From: Flavobacterium fragile
GTDB lineage: Bacteria > Bacteroidota > Bacteroidia > Flavobacteriales > Flavobacteriaceae
Assembly: GCF_023634865.1 (NCBI RefSeq)
Contig: NZ_JAMLJN010000007.1
Location: forward strand, 62,001 to 126,000
DNA length: 64,000 nt
Direction of reading: 5' to 3'
A program made the position numbers and the translations under genes. Positions 8,178 through 16,683 of this stretch are shown here, piece by piece. Each line of letters starts with the position of its first letter. Positions within the stretch are counted from its first letter, which is position 1. The notes beneath the pieces are model-generated. The model did not search any database, was not told where the DNA came from, and was given only the letters and a program-made list of their open reading frames with translations.

Positions 8178-11100
8178 CTAAAAAAACGCTCTTAATTGAA
8201 CACTACCGGTATGAATCGTTTTGCTCCTTTCGCTATTCCTTCCTTGATAATTGATGTTTAGATCTAAATATTGCGTTAAATTTTTCTGAAGTAAAAAGCG
8301 CCAAGTTTGATTTTTTCCTGGCTGTAAGCCTTCTAACATTTGAAAACCTACTGCTGATAAAGCATTTCCATTAAAATTATTATTATACATCGAAAATTCG
8401 CTATTGAAGCTGAATCCTTTTTCACTATTTAAGGTAAATGATGTTCCTAATCGGGTTTGTTTTAATATTTCAAATGCTCCTATTTGATTCTCTTTTTGTT
8501 GGTATTCATAAAAAACATCCCAACTCACATTTTTAGAAAATAAGTATCCAATTTTTGGCTCTATTTGAAAGCTTTCTATATTAAAATTTCTATTTGGATA
8601 ATTTTCTGATTTTGTTTGAGTTTCTGTAATGCTTCCTGAAAAATTAAACAACCAACTTTTCTTAACTAAATGCAGATATTGTAATTGATGCGATTGATTT
8701 TTAGCCGCAACACTTCCCACCGAAAGCAAATTTTGACTTTCATTAATCAAAAAAGAATAGGTGGTAGAATGATGTTGTTTCCCTCGATTAAAAAACAAAC
8801 TATTTCTAAAATTCGTGTTCAAACCAATCAAGTCATCATCATTTTTTGAAAACGGATTCAAGTCGAAATTAGAACCATCTCTTCGAATTCTGCGTTCTAT
8901 TAAAAAAGATGTTTGGTTGTAAAAATAAGAAACGAATTTTTTAAATCCTTTTTCATTTTGCCATTGATTAAAATTAAAATTCAACGCTTGTGAAAATCGG
9001 TTTTGATGGGTCCGTACAAAAACTTGATTAGGTAAGAACACGCGAACATAAATGGCTAAATCAGGAAATGGCGCTATTTCAAACTCTTGTAATTCTTGAA
9101 TTCCATTCTCATTGTAATCGTTCCACATGTAAACTCCTCGTCCAGGCTCTACTTCTAAATAAGTAAATTCTTGTTGAGCAATCGTTCCTGAACTGGTTTC
9201 ATAAGCGGTTGTTGTCTGAATTAGCTGTCCAAAATATCTATCAGAATACAAAATGCGGGAATTCAATGAAGATTCATTTTCTTTGTTTATATCTTCATAT
9301 TTTAAAGTGCGATAATTTAAAAACACACTCAAATTACTTTTTTCTGTTTTGATTAATTGCGACTTTAAGTAATACGAATTCGAATGATTTACACGCTCAA
9401 TTCGGTTGTTTTGCAAACTATCATTCTGACGTTGTAAAAAACCCAATTCTACAAAAACTTTAGTCGAATCACCTCTTCCTACAAATGCGCCATATTCTAA
9501 AAAGCGTTGGCTCAAGGCCGAAAATGTATTGGTTGCCTTCAGTTTTTCCGAATTATCTTCCAAATTCACAGTAGCGCCAATCCAATTTTTACCCAATTTG
9601 TAAGACGAACGATTTTCGCTTCTGGAAAAAGATGAATTCGAAAGTTCAGAATCACTTTTCATAGCGCTTGAATTGCTCCAAATCATCCAGTTTCTGCCAG
9701 AATATCTTCCTGAAAAAGTGTGCTTATTTCCCGAAAAAGCATCGCCAAAAGTTAAGTTTTCAAACTGATAAATCGCTTTTCCTTTGTTGTTGAAATTAAA
9801 ATCTAATCCCGAAGTTAAGAGGCTTTGATTACCAATTAAAGGCGATGTAATGTTCCAATCGCGATTAAATTCGATGTTGAACAAACGTTCAATTGGTTTG
9901 AAATTTTCTTGAATGAATTGATAATTCGCAAACGCATCTACCTTAGTTTTTTCATCATAAACACGTTGTTTTCCATTGAATTTTCCAGCAAAACCTCTGT
10001 TGTTGGTGTCGTTTAAGTTGGAATATAAATTTTGATCGCTGTTACTTAAAGCTACTTCAAAATCCAAAAGAGTTTTCTCATTCGGATTGTATTTCCCTAA
10101 AACCGTTGCCATTTGAATTTTTGTTGGTGCAATCAAACGGATTATTGGTTCGTAATTTCCTTGGGGAATTCCACCAATTGGCTCGACATATTCATAAATT
10201 TTACCAACGGCTTGATTATTTGCTAAAATGTAATTTCCTTGATTATTTCCAACCAATGAAAAACGTACATTGTACAATCCGTCATCTGGATTGTTCGAAT
10301 ATTCAAATACTTCAACGCCATTAACCAATATTTTTCGATACAAAATTTTATTTTCTGAATACGAATCTAAATAGGCTGAGGGTCCATTCATTAAAGAAAT
10401 ATCATCACCAGCATTTTGTAAAATAGCAATTTGTTCTTGTGATAAATTTTGTTGCAATGGCTGGTTTTTTACATCACTTTCCGAATAGACATAACCACCA
10501 ATTTGCCAATTTTCTCTCTCGTGCGAAATCCCGCCATAGGTTATAAATCGTGTATAATTTCTATCGGTATATTGATATTCAACATTAATTCGCATTTCGG
10601 AAGTAATCGGAAATAAAGAAGTGAAGATAATTTCCCCTGCGTTGTAATCGATGATGTAGTCGTTGTTTTCGCCACGTGTTTTCAAAATTCCGTTGACGTA
10701 AACCCGTTCCGAACCCGAAATTACTAAAACATATAATTCGTTATTATTGCCTCGCAATTTATACGGACCTTGATTGCCTTCTTGTCCGGTAAAAGTACTT
10801 TTTGCATATTGTCCACGAACCAAAGCTCCTGAAGCAACCACTTCTGTTTTTTTATCAGGAGTTCCGAAGGTAAAACGAGTTGATAATCCTTGTACTTTTT
10901 TGTTGAAATTCAAGAAAGCAGATTTTCGATTTTCTAGAAATAAATCTCCTGCTCGAATGTTCCATTTATCCGAAAATAATTCGATGAAAATTTGGTCAAA
11001 CTCATCTAATTTTTGCGAATAGCCGCCTTCTTGTAGCGGAATATTGCTGTCTTGAATGGATGCACGCAAACTTACTTTATCCGAAATTTTTCCTGTGATT

Positions 11101-11582
11101 TGTAAATCTAAATTCGAATTCACTACCGTGTTTTGATTGTTTCCAACCGTAACGCCACGCGTAATACTTCCCGAAGTATTCAATCCGTCGAAAGGTTTGA
11201 ATTTGGTGTTTTTCTCTTTTTTGAAAACGACTAATTTTCCTGCTTCGTTGGAAACTACTTTGTCGTCATCGTAAATAGAATACGTTTTGGTTAAAAAATC
11301 AGGAAATTTTGAATAACGAACCACTAACGAATCAGAAGTGTTGATTTCTTTGATGAAAATTACCGTTCCTTTTTGGAAATTTACTTTGTAAAAACTCGTA
11401 TCAATGACTTTTCCATTTTTGTCTTTAATTTCAAAAAAGGAATTGTTCAAACTAAATTTCTCAATCGAAATCGTGTCTTTTGAAAACGCAATTTTTTTAG
11501 TAGGATAGGATTGTAACGTTTCCTGAGCAAAACCACTCAAAAAACATAACAGAAATCCCGCTAAAAAAACAATTTTTTGCAT
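8178..11582 (-). CDS. Very large predicted outer-membrane beta-barrel protein, unknown function
   Basis: 1134 residues with a signal peptide (cleavage after GFAQ, about residue 19-20). Much of the protein is alternating beta strands and it ends in aromatic residues (LRAFF), as outer-membrane barrels do. Phrases such as LDLQITGKISDKVSLRASI and a GYSQKLDEFDQIFIEL stretch look like the N-terminal part of the huge translocon protein SprA, but this protein is less than half that size, so I do not call it SprA. It sits upstream of a type B secreted protein, with 60 bases between them. It may be a secretion or surface-assembly factor; this is inference. Confidence 0.7.
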   Translation of the reverse strand: MQKIVFLAGFLLCFLSGFAQETLQSYPTKKIAFSKDTISIEKFSLNNSFFEIKDKNGKVIDTSFYKVNFQKGTVIFIKEINTSDSLVVRYSKFPDFLTKTYSIYDDDKVVSNEAGKLVVFKKEKNTKFKPFDGLNTSGSITRGVTVGNNQNTVVNSNLDLQITGKISDKVSLRASIQDSNIPLQEGGYSQKLDEFDQIFIELFSDKWNIRAGDLFLENRKSAFLNFNKKVQGLSTRFTFGTPDKKTEVVASGALVRGQYAKSTFTGQEGNQGPYKLRGNNNELYVLVISGSERVYVNGILKTRGENNDYIIDYNAGEIIFTSLFPITSEMRINVEYQYTDRNYTRFITYGGISHERENWQIGGYVYSESDVKNQPLQQNLSQEQIAILQNAGDDISLMNGPSAYLDSYSENKILYRKILVNGVEVFEYSNNPDDGLYNVRFSLVGNNQGNYILANNQAVGKIYEYVEPIGGIPQGNYEPIIRLIAPTKIQMATVLGKYNPNEKTLLDFEVALSNSDQNLYSNLNDTNNRGFAGKFNGKQRVYDEKTKVDAFANYQFIQENFKPIERLFNIEFNRDWNITSPLIGNQSLLTSGLDFNFNNKGKAIYQFENLTFGDAFSGNKHTFSGRYSGRNWMIWSNSSAMKSDSELSNSSFSRSENRSSYKLGKNWIGATVNLEDNSEKLKATNTFSALSQRFLEYGAFVGRGDSTKVFVELGFLQRQNDSLQNNRIERVNHSNSYYLKSQLIKTEKSNLSVFLNYRTLKYEDINKENESSLNSRILYSDRYFGQLIQTTTAYETSSGTIAQQEFTYLEVEPGRGVYMWNDYNENGIQELQEFEIAPFPDLAIYVRVFLPNQVFVRTHQNRFSQALNFNFNQWQNEKGFKKFVSYFYNQTSFLIERRIRRDGSNFDLNPFSKNDDDLIGLNTNFRNSLFFNRGKQHHSTTYSFLINESQNLLSVGSVAAKNQSHQLQYLHLVKKSWLFNFSGSITETQTKSENYPNRNFNIESFQIEPKIGYLFSKNVSWDVFYEYQQKENQIGAFEILKQTRLGTSFTLNSEKGFSFNSEFSMYNNNFNGNALSAVGFQMLEGLQPGKNQTWRFLLQKNLTQYLDLNINYQGRNSERSKTIHTGSVQLRAFF

Positions 11583-11590
11583 AAATACTA

Positions 11591-11629
11591 TAACTCCGAA
11601 TCTTCAAAAGTAGTATTTATTGTTGGAAA
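11591..11629. repeat. 39-bp direct repeat, copy 1
   Basis: Identical over 39 bases to 13036-13074. This copy lies nine bases upstream of the large barrel gene and contains its likely -7 box on the minus strand. The two copies bracket the lipoprotein and DUF805 genes. Confidence 0.92.
11605..11612 (-). promoter_or_regulatory. Promoter -7 box for the large barrel gene
   Basis: TACTTTTG on the minus strand fits the Bacteroidota TAnnTTTG -7 consensus, 22 bases before the ATG at 11582. No clear TTG -33 box is seen. The same box is duplicated in the second 39-bp repeat copy. Confidence 0.55.
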
Positions 11630-12044
11630 GTTTTGCTAAGGTTGATTTTGTGGCTTGAAAAATAAATCAAAAGAATTGAAATTTTAACAAAATGTGCAGA
11701 AAAACTACAGCAATGGTTTTGAAACAGCGATTTATATTGCACCTCGAAAAACATTTTAGATTTTACAATTATTAAATATTATGCAAGTGAGAATTAATTT
11801 TTAAAACCGTAAAATTTTATATAAAATACCGTAAAATCATAAGATGATTAAATATTTAATTTGTATGTGATTACTAATAATACTTAATAAATTATTGGAA
11901 GATTGCTTGCTAAACTTTGATTTAAAGTAAGAATTTGAAGAAGCTATTATGTTTTTAATATTTTGAGTTTGTTTGTAGTGGGGAAAATAAGCCGAACAGA
12001 TACCCGAAAATGATAGTAGGTGTTTTTAAACTAACTTAATTAAA

Positions 12045-12599
12045 ATGAAAAAATTAAATTTCAAACTTTTTTTAACATTAAATTTATTATTTTTATTCTT
12101 TGGTTGTTCTAGCTCAGATGATTTACAAGTAAATTATGTATATCAATATGAGAAGATATTATTTGCAAAAGGGAGTAATGGGATGAATAATAGAGAAGAA
12201 ATTAATCAAGATTTATTAAATTTTAAAGTAAAAATAACTTCTTCCATTGAATTATCAGATAAGTTAACTTTTGATGAATTGGGCGTTTTAATCAAAGATT
12301 CAAAAGCTAATATTGAAGTTGAGTACTTTATTAACGATGAAAGTATAATTGCCACAAGTATTAAAGAAGGAGCGGATTTAAATTCTTTAGCTGTTAGTTC
12401 AAGAATTTGTGGAAATTGCGTGAGAGATCAAAATGGTAATATTTTAGATAGTTTTTCATGTTCTACTCAAGGAGTAAAGCAATGTTCGTTTGCTGTTTAC
12501 CAAAATTGGTCTAAGCTTAAGATTGCTTACGAATCATTAACAGGTGGTGCCCAAGAGGTTGTTGTCGATTGCATAGCAAGAAATTGTGGAGGTTGGTAA
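12045..12599 (+). CDS. Predicted lipoprotein of unknown function
   Basis: 184 residues. A basic start and hydrophobic core (LTLNLLFLFFGC) end in a lipobox cysteine at about residue 21, followed by SSSDD, typical of a lipoprotein in this phylum. The mature part has four cysteines near residues 124-152 (CGNC, then SCS and QC) and two more near the C-terminus (DCIARNC), so disulfides are possible. I recognise no family. It is the first of two plus-strand genes bracketed by 39-bp direct repeats, with minus-strand genes on both sides. The AT content is even higher than in its neighbours, which fits recent arrival. Confidence 0.72.
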   Translation: MKKLNFKLFLTLNLLFLFFGCSSSDDLQVNYVYQYEKILFAKGSNGMNNREEINQDLLNFKVKITSSIELSDKLTFDELGVLIKDSKANIEVEYFINDESIIATSIKEGADLNSLAVSSRICGNCVRDQNGNILDSFSCSTQGVKQCSFAVYQNWSKLKIAYESLTGGAQEVVVDCIARNCGGW

Positions 12600-12618
12600 T
12601 TTTAAAATAATTTCAAAA

Positions 12619-12957
12619 ATGAAGAGTATTATAAATGTTTTTAAAGACACCTTTAATTTTAAAGGGTTGACTAATCGAAAAGAATATTGGACTTATGTTA
12701 TTTCTTTTTATGTTTTTGGATTATTACTTTCGATTATTTTAGGGTTAATAGAAGGTAGATATTTGAGAGTAAATAATCTCCAGCCTGATGGACTAATGTT
12801 TCAAGATTTTAAATTTTATTTAAAATTAATTTTGTTGATACCAATGGTTTCTGCGACTACTAGACGGTTAAGAGATGCAGGTTTTTCTACATGGTTTACA
12901 ATCATTCCAATTTTAAATTTTATACTTTGTTTGAAACCTACAAAAAGAAATTATTAA
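12619..12957 (+). CDS. DUF805 family membrane protein
   Basis: 112 residues from the chosen ATG; a longer reading from 12586 overlaps the lipoprotein gene and adds an unlikely leader. The opening FNFKGLTNRKEYWTYVI and the later TRRLRDAGFSTWF are the two signature segments of DUF805 (YhaH-like) inner-membrane proteins. Three membrane spans are visible (about 24-46, 70-85 and 94-108). The function of the family is not established. It follows the lipoprotein gene by 19 bases and is probably co-transcribed with it. A weak terminator follows at 12979. Confidence 0.85.
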   Translation: MKSIINVFKDTFNFKGLTNRKEYWTYVISFYVFGLLLSIILGLIEGRYLRVNNLQPDGLMFQDFKFYLKLILLIPMVSATTRRLRDAGFSTWFTIIPILNFILCLKPTKRNY

Positions 12958-12978
12958 GTTGGTTTTGTAATGTAATTG

Positions 12979-13009
12979 AAAAGATCTTTAAAAGACCTTT
13001 TTCTTTTTG
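12979..13009 (+). terminator. Likely rho-independent terminator after the DUF805 gene
   Basis: AAAAGATCT and AGACCTTTT pair with one mismatch around a short A-rich loop, followed by a T-rich run. It would end the two-gene cassette. Confidence 0.6.
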
Positions 13010-13035
13010 TAGGAATTTTATTGTTTGAATATTTT

Positions 13036-13074
13036 TAACTCCGAATCTTCAAAAGTAGTATTTATTGTTGGAAA
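13036..13074. repeat. 39-bp direct repeat, copy 2
   Basis: Perfect copy of 11591-11629 in the same orientation. It carries a second TACTTTTG box on the minus strand, here pointing into the 3' end of the DUF805 gene. It marks the right border of the bracketed segment. Confidence 0.92.
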
Positions 13075-13095
13075 AAAGGAAGTATTTTGTTTGAA

Positions 13096-13141
13096 CCGCA
13101 AATTCGCAGATTTTTTTGAATAATAATCTGCGAATCTGCGG
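13096..13141. repeat. 17-bp inverted repeat with GCAGATT/AATCTGC core
   Basis: Arms at 13096-13112 and 13125-13141 pair with one mismatch around a 12-base AT loop. It lies just downstream of the aspartate kinase stop (minus strand) and could act as its 3' hairpin. The wording (CGCAGATT, TCTGCGAATCTGCGG) looks like a dispersed intergenic element, and related phrases occur at 21354-21460. Confidence 0.75.
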
Positions 13142-13156
13142 TAATTTATTTTAAAA

Positions 13157-14410
13157 CTACTCTTTCGTAATCACCTGCATTGTTTCTCTCGAAATCTGGC
13201 GTAGCAATATTGTTTTGTTAGTCTCAACAACTTTTGCAGCGTTTTCATCAAAATGTCTGATGGTGTAAAGTGATACATTTTCGTTATAGGAAACTTTGAA
13301 TTTCTTAGCCAACACTTTTCGCAACTCTTCAAAGTTGTTGTATTTATCTTCAATACAAACGGAGAAACTAATTGCTGTGTTCTGAATTAAATTCACTTTA
13401 ATTTTGTATTTCGAGAACAAGCCAAAAATCTCACTAATGTGATTTTCCATAATAAAATCGAAATCAATAGACGATAACGATAATAACAATTGGTTTTTCT
13501 TTACGATAAAACATGAAGTTTTCGGTTCTAAATCTGCACCTTTTGAAACGCTGGTTCCAGGTAATGTCGGGTTAACAAACGATTTTACATACAACGGAAT
13601 TTCCTTTTTCTGTAAAGGTTGTAACGTTTTTGGATGAATAACCGAAGCACCGTAAAAGGCTAATTCGATTGCTTCTCTATAGGATATTTGGTTCAACAAA
13701 ACTGCATTTTCAAAATATCTTGGATCGGCATTTAAAACTCCAGGAACGTCTTTCCAAATGGTAACACTTTCCGCACCTAAACAATAGGCAAAAATAGCAG
13801 CAGTATAATCCGAACCTTCGCGACCTAAAGTTGTGGTGAAATTATTTTCATCTGAACCTAAAAATCCTTGTGTGATGTTTAACGTTTTTTTCTTAACGCC
13901 TTTTGAAATTAATTTTTGAGTGGCTTCCCAATCGACTTGGGCGTCACGGTAATTGTTATCTGTTTTGATTAATGGACGAACATCAATCCAATTGTTTTTT
14001 AAGCCACTGTAATTGAAATAGTGACTCACAATTGTGGTAGAAACCAATTCGCCGATGCTTACCACTTGGTCGTAAACAAAACTATAATTTGGAGATTTAT
14101 TACTACGAATGAAATATTCTAGATCATCAAAATGCGCGTTGACATCAAAAAACACTTCGTGATCTTCGTCTTCAAATAAATCTAATAAAATTTGGTTGTG
14201 ATACTTTCGAACTTCTTGCAACGAGGCATGCAATTCTTTCGATTTGTCAAAGTAATTTTTGATCACGACTTCTAAAGCATTTGTGGTTTTTCCCATGGCA
14301 GAAATTACCAACAAAACATCTTCGTGTCCTACCGTGTTTAAAACATGTAATACATTTTTTACGCCTTCGGCATCTTTAACCGATGCACCTCCAAATTTGA
14401 ATATTTTCAT
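13157..14410 (-). CDS. Aspartate kinase (monofunctional)
   Basis: 417 residues. It phosphorylates aspartate in the first step toward lysine, threonine, methionine and diaminopimelate. The amino-acid kinase domain starts with KFGGASVKDA (residues 5-14). The conserved TTLGREGSDYTAA stretch (about 193-205) and the KDVPGVLNADPR stretch (about 219-230) follow. The C-terminal 120 residues form ACT-type regulatory units (SLSSIDFDF, then a second fold near VNLIQNTAIS), implying feedback control. No homoserine dehydrogenase part is fused. The GNAT gene lies 25 bases upstream, so co-transcription is likely. Confidence 0.93.
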   Translation of the reverse strand: MKIFKFGGASVKDAEGVKNVLHVLNTVGHEDVLLVISAMGKTTNALEVVIKNYFDKSKELHASLQEVRKYHNQILLDLFEDEDHEVFFDVNAHFDDLEYFIRSNKSPNYSFVYDQVVSIGELVSTTIVSHYFNYSGLKNNWIDVRPLIKTDNNYRDAQVDWEATQKLISKGVKKKTLNITQGFLGSDENNFTTTLGREGSDYTAAIFAYCLGAESVTIWKDVPGVLNADPRYFENAVLLNQISYREAIELAFYGASVIHPKTLQPLQKKEIPLYVKSFVNPTLPGTSVSKGADLEPKTSCFIVKKNQLLLSLSSIDFDFIMENHISEIFGLFSKYKIKVNLIQNTAISFSVCIEDKYNNFEELRKVLAKKFKVSYNENVSLYTIRHFDENAAKVVETNKTILLRQISRETMQVITKE

Positions 14411-14435
14411 TCTTAAAAGTATTAAGATTCTTGTA

Positions 14436-14912
14436 TTAAGTATTACGACTTATGAAATTATTGATGCCTTCTTCATCCATATGCACCACACGCCAATCGT
14501 CTAAGACTTTAGCACCCGATTTTTCATAGAAATTAATAGCTGGTGTGTTCCAGTCTAAAACATTCCATTCGATTCGGCGCACATTTTCTGCTTTTCCTTG
14601 TTTGATGATTTCTTTGTAAAGGGCAAATCCGGCACCTGTTCCGCGTTTGTTTTCTTTTACAATTAAATCTTCTAAATGAATGGTTTTTCCTTTCCAAGTC
14701 GAATAACGATAATAATACAAAGCCATTCCGATAATTTCGCCATCAACGTCAGCAACAAAACATTGAAAAAGCGGATTTTCCGAAAAACCATCGCGAATTA
14801 AATCATCAACAGTAACCACAACAGCATCAGGTTCTTTTTCAAAGGTTGCCAATTCTTGAATCAATTCTAAAACGGATGGCATGTCGTTTTTGGTGGCTTT
14901 TCTAATCATCAT
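14436..14912 (-). CDS. GNAT family N-acetyltransferase (diamine acetyltransferase-like)
   Basis: 158 residues of the GNAT fold. The acetyl-CoA site is visible as VKENKRGTGAGFALYKEI (about 106-123, the R/Q-x-x-G-x-G/A motif A). HLEDLIV precedes it, and the WNVLDWNTPAINFYEKSGA stretch (115 onward in the family) is typical of spermidine/thialysine acetyltransferase-like members. The acceptor is not determined by this. Two ATG codons are adjacent (14912 and 14909). A consensus -7 box lies 16 bases upstream, so it heads a transcript that probably includes aspartate kinase. Confidence 0.87.
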   Translation of the reverse strand: MMIRKATKNDMPSVLELIQELATFEKEPDAVVVTVDDLIRDGFSENPLFQCFVADVDGEIIGMALYYYRYSTWKGKTIHLEDLIVKENKRGTGAGFALYKEIIKQGKAENVRRIEWNVLDWNTPAINFYEKSGAKVLDDWRVVHMDEEGINNFISRNT

Positions 14913-14928
14913 TTTTCGTAATTTTTTA

Positions 14929-14936
14929 CAAAAGTA
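14929..14936 (-). promoter_or_regulatory. Promoter -7 box for GNAT gene
   Basis: TACTTTTG on the minus strand fits TAnnTTTG, 16 bases before the ATG at 14912. No -33 box is obvious. Confidence 0.55.
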
Positions 14937-15026
14937 AAATTAACTTAAACATCTTTTTAAATAATTAAAGGGATTTCACAAAAAACACGATATTTGTGCT
15001 TTAAACACAACTATAATTTTTTCGAA

Positions 15027-16034
15027 ATGGAAGAAAGAAATAAAACCCTAGGTGAATTTATCATTGAACATCAAAATTCGTTTCAATATTCAACAGGAGA
15101 ACTATCGCGTATCATTAACTCTATTCGTTTGGCCGCAAAAGTGGTAAATTATAAAGTAAACAAAGCGGGATTGGTAGATATCGTAGGTGCTGCCGGAGAA
15201 CAAAATATTCAAGGAGAAGACCAACAAAAATTAGACGTTTACGCAAACGAAGTTTTCATTCAAACTTTAATCAATCGTGAGATTGTTTGCGGAATCGCTT
15301 CGGAAGAAAACGATGATTTTATTACGGTTGCAGGTTCAGATAATTCACACAATAACAAATACGTAGTTTTGATGGATCCGTTAGATGGTTCTTCTAATAT
15401 TGATGTGAATGTTTCAGTGGGAACGATTTTTTCTGTATTCAGAAGAATTACACCAGTTGGAACTCCTGTAACTATTGAAGATTTCTTGCAACCAGGCGTA
15501 AATCAAGTAGCGGCAGGTTATGTGATTTATGGAACTTCGACGATGTTAGTTTATACAACAGGTCACGGTGTAAACGGATTTACCTTAAATCCAGCTATCG
15601 GAACGTTTTATTTATCACATCCCGATATGAAATATTCGGAAGATGGTAAAATTTACTCGATTAACGAAGGTAATTATGTTCATTTTCCACAAGGAGTGAA
15701 AGATTACATCAAATATTGTCAATCAGAAGAAGGCGACAGACCTTACACTTCAAGATACATCGGAAGTTTAGTTTCTGATTTTCATAGAAACATGATTAAA
15801 GGCGGAATTTATTTGTATCCAACCAGTTCAAAAGCACCAAATGGAAAATTACGTTTGTTATACGAATGCAATCCAATGGCCTTCATAGCCGAACAAGCTG
15901 GAGGAAAAGCTTCTGATGGTTACAGAAGAATCATGGAAATCCAACCTACTGAGTTACACCAACGCGTTCCGTTCTTTTGCGGAAGCAAAAACATGGTAGA
16001 AAAAGCAGAAGAATTTATGGCGAAAGCGAAGTAA
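15027..16034 (+). CDS. fbp: Class 1 fructose-1,6-bisphosphatase
   Basis: 335 residues from the ATG at 15027; a longer reading from 14994 adds an unlikely leader across the promoter region. It removes the 1-phosphate of fructose 1,6-bisphosphate in gluconeogenesis. The metal and substrate site DPLDGSSN is at 117-124, the acidic ASEEND segment at 91-96, and later [17 protein letters not shown] binds the sugar phosphate side. The length is that of the standard family. A near-consensus promoter box (one mismatch to TAnnTTTG, ending in TATTTG) lies about 35 bases upstream. A strong terminator follows. Confidence 0.96.
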   Translation: MEERNKTLGEFIIEHQNSFQYSTGELSRIINSIRLAAKVVNYKVNKAGLVDIVGAAGEQNIQGEDQQKLDVYANEVFIQTLINREIVCGIASEENDDFITVAGSDNSHNNKYVVLMDPLDGSSNIDVNVSVGTIFSVFRRITPVGTPVTIEDFLQPGVNQVAAGYVIYGTSTMLVYTTGHGVNGFTLNPAIGTFYLSHPDMKYSEDGKIYSINEGNYVHFPQGVKDYIKYCQSEEGDRPYTSRYIGSLVSDFHRNMIKGGIYLYPTSSKAPNGKLRLLYECNPMAFIAEQAGGKASDGYRRIMEIQPTELHQRVPFFCGSKNMVEKAEEFMAKAK

Positions 16035-16053
16035 TTTCTTTAAATAAGAAAAT

Positions 16054-16089
16054 AAAAAAGCACAAACTCATTAGAATTTGTGCTTTTTT
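16054..16089. terminator. Bidirectional terminator between fbp and TerB-like gene
   Basis: AGCACAAA pairs with TTTGTGCT around a CTCATTAGAA loop, with A-run before and T-run after, so it can serve both converging genes. Confidence 0.88.
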
Positions 16090-16107
16090 ATTTTAAAGCA
16101 GATTGAA

Positions 16108-16542
16108 TTATCTGTTCATGTGTTGCATTTCGTAAATGAACGTGTCTAAATCCACATTCATGTCTACTAATTTTAAAGCTTTATCTACGATATAACCTAC
16201 ATTTCCTGGAGTAAATCCTAAAGCTAAAGCGTATTTTTTTAATAAATCTTGCTCTTTTTCACCCGTAACATGTTCGTCAGCATATACCATTCTAGACAAA
16301 TCATATAGACGTTCTAAACGGTGTGAGTGTAATAGTGGTGGATTAACCGGATATTTTAAAGGATTTTCTAAAATTTCTTCATATTCTGCTTGAGAAATCT
16401 CTAGTTTAATAGCTAATTTATCTAAGAATTTTTTCTCCTCAGGAGTGATGGTGCCATCTGATAAAGCTACCCTTACAATGGCTGAAAAGTGACCTTTATT
16501 TCTGTTTCTAAAACCACTATCGAATAAATCTGAAATTGACAT
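16108..16542 (-). CDS. TerB-like helical protein
   Basis: 144 residues, all helical by appearance. The segment AIVRVALSDGTITPEEKKFL (22-41) and the later YADEHVTGEKEQDLLKKYA are the paired acidic turns of TerB/DjlA-type domains (an A-x-x-D-G-x-x-x-x-E-E pattern). TerB domains occur in tellurite-resistance and in general envelope-stress proteins. The acidic loops may bind metal. No membrane span or signal peptide is present. It stands alone with its own promoter box at 16567. Confidence 0.78.
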   Translation of the reverse strand: MSISDLFDSGFRNRNKGHFSAIVRVALSDGTITPEEKKFLDKLAIKLEISQAEYEEILENPLKYPVNPPLLHSHRLERLYDLSRMVYADEHVTGEKEQDLLKKYALALGFTPGNVGYIVDKALKLVDMNVDLDTFIYEMQHMNR

Positions 16543-16566
16543 GTTGCTTGTTTTTTTATATTAAAG

Positions 16567-16574
16567 CAAAATTA
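16567..16574 (-). promoter_or_regulatory. Promoter -7 box for TerB-like gene
   Basis: TAATTTTG on the minus strand matches TAnnTTTG, 24 bases before the ATG at 16542. Confidence 0.6.
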
Positions 16575-16649
16575 CATAAAATTCTATCTTTAACAACAAT
16601 TTAATCTGGTTTTCTGTCTGATAATTTGGTAACATATAAAAATAAATCG

Positions 16650-16657
16650 TAAGTTTG
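16650..16657 (+). promoter_or_regulatory. Promoter for HupE-like/dCMP deaminase/S41 run
   Basis: TAAGTTTG fits TAnnTTTG, with a TTG at 16626-16628, 21 bases upstream. The ATG at 16684 is 26 bases downstream. Confidence 0.6.
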
Positions 16658-16683
16658 AAATTCCCCGAAAAAACTTAATTGTT

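Larger units (their letters stand above)
11583..12044. other. 462-bp intergenic region with divergent promoters and part of a duplicated segment
   Basis: The left end holds one copy of a 39-bp repeat with a minus-strand promoter box. The rest is very AT-rich. A pair of ACCGTAAAAT direct repeats (11806-11815 and 11828-11837) lies exactly 22 bases apart, two helical turns, which could be a regulator site. I see no credible gene. The last 60 bases lead into the lipoprotein start at 12045. Confidence 0.6.

Noticed and set aside
8178..11582. SprA (T9SS translocon)
   Set aside because: SprA is over 2300 residues; this protein is 1134 and shares only short phrases visible by eye.
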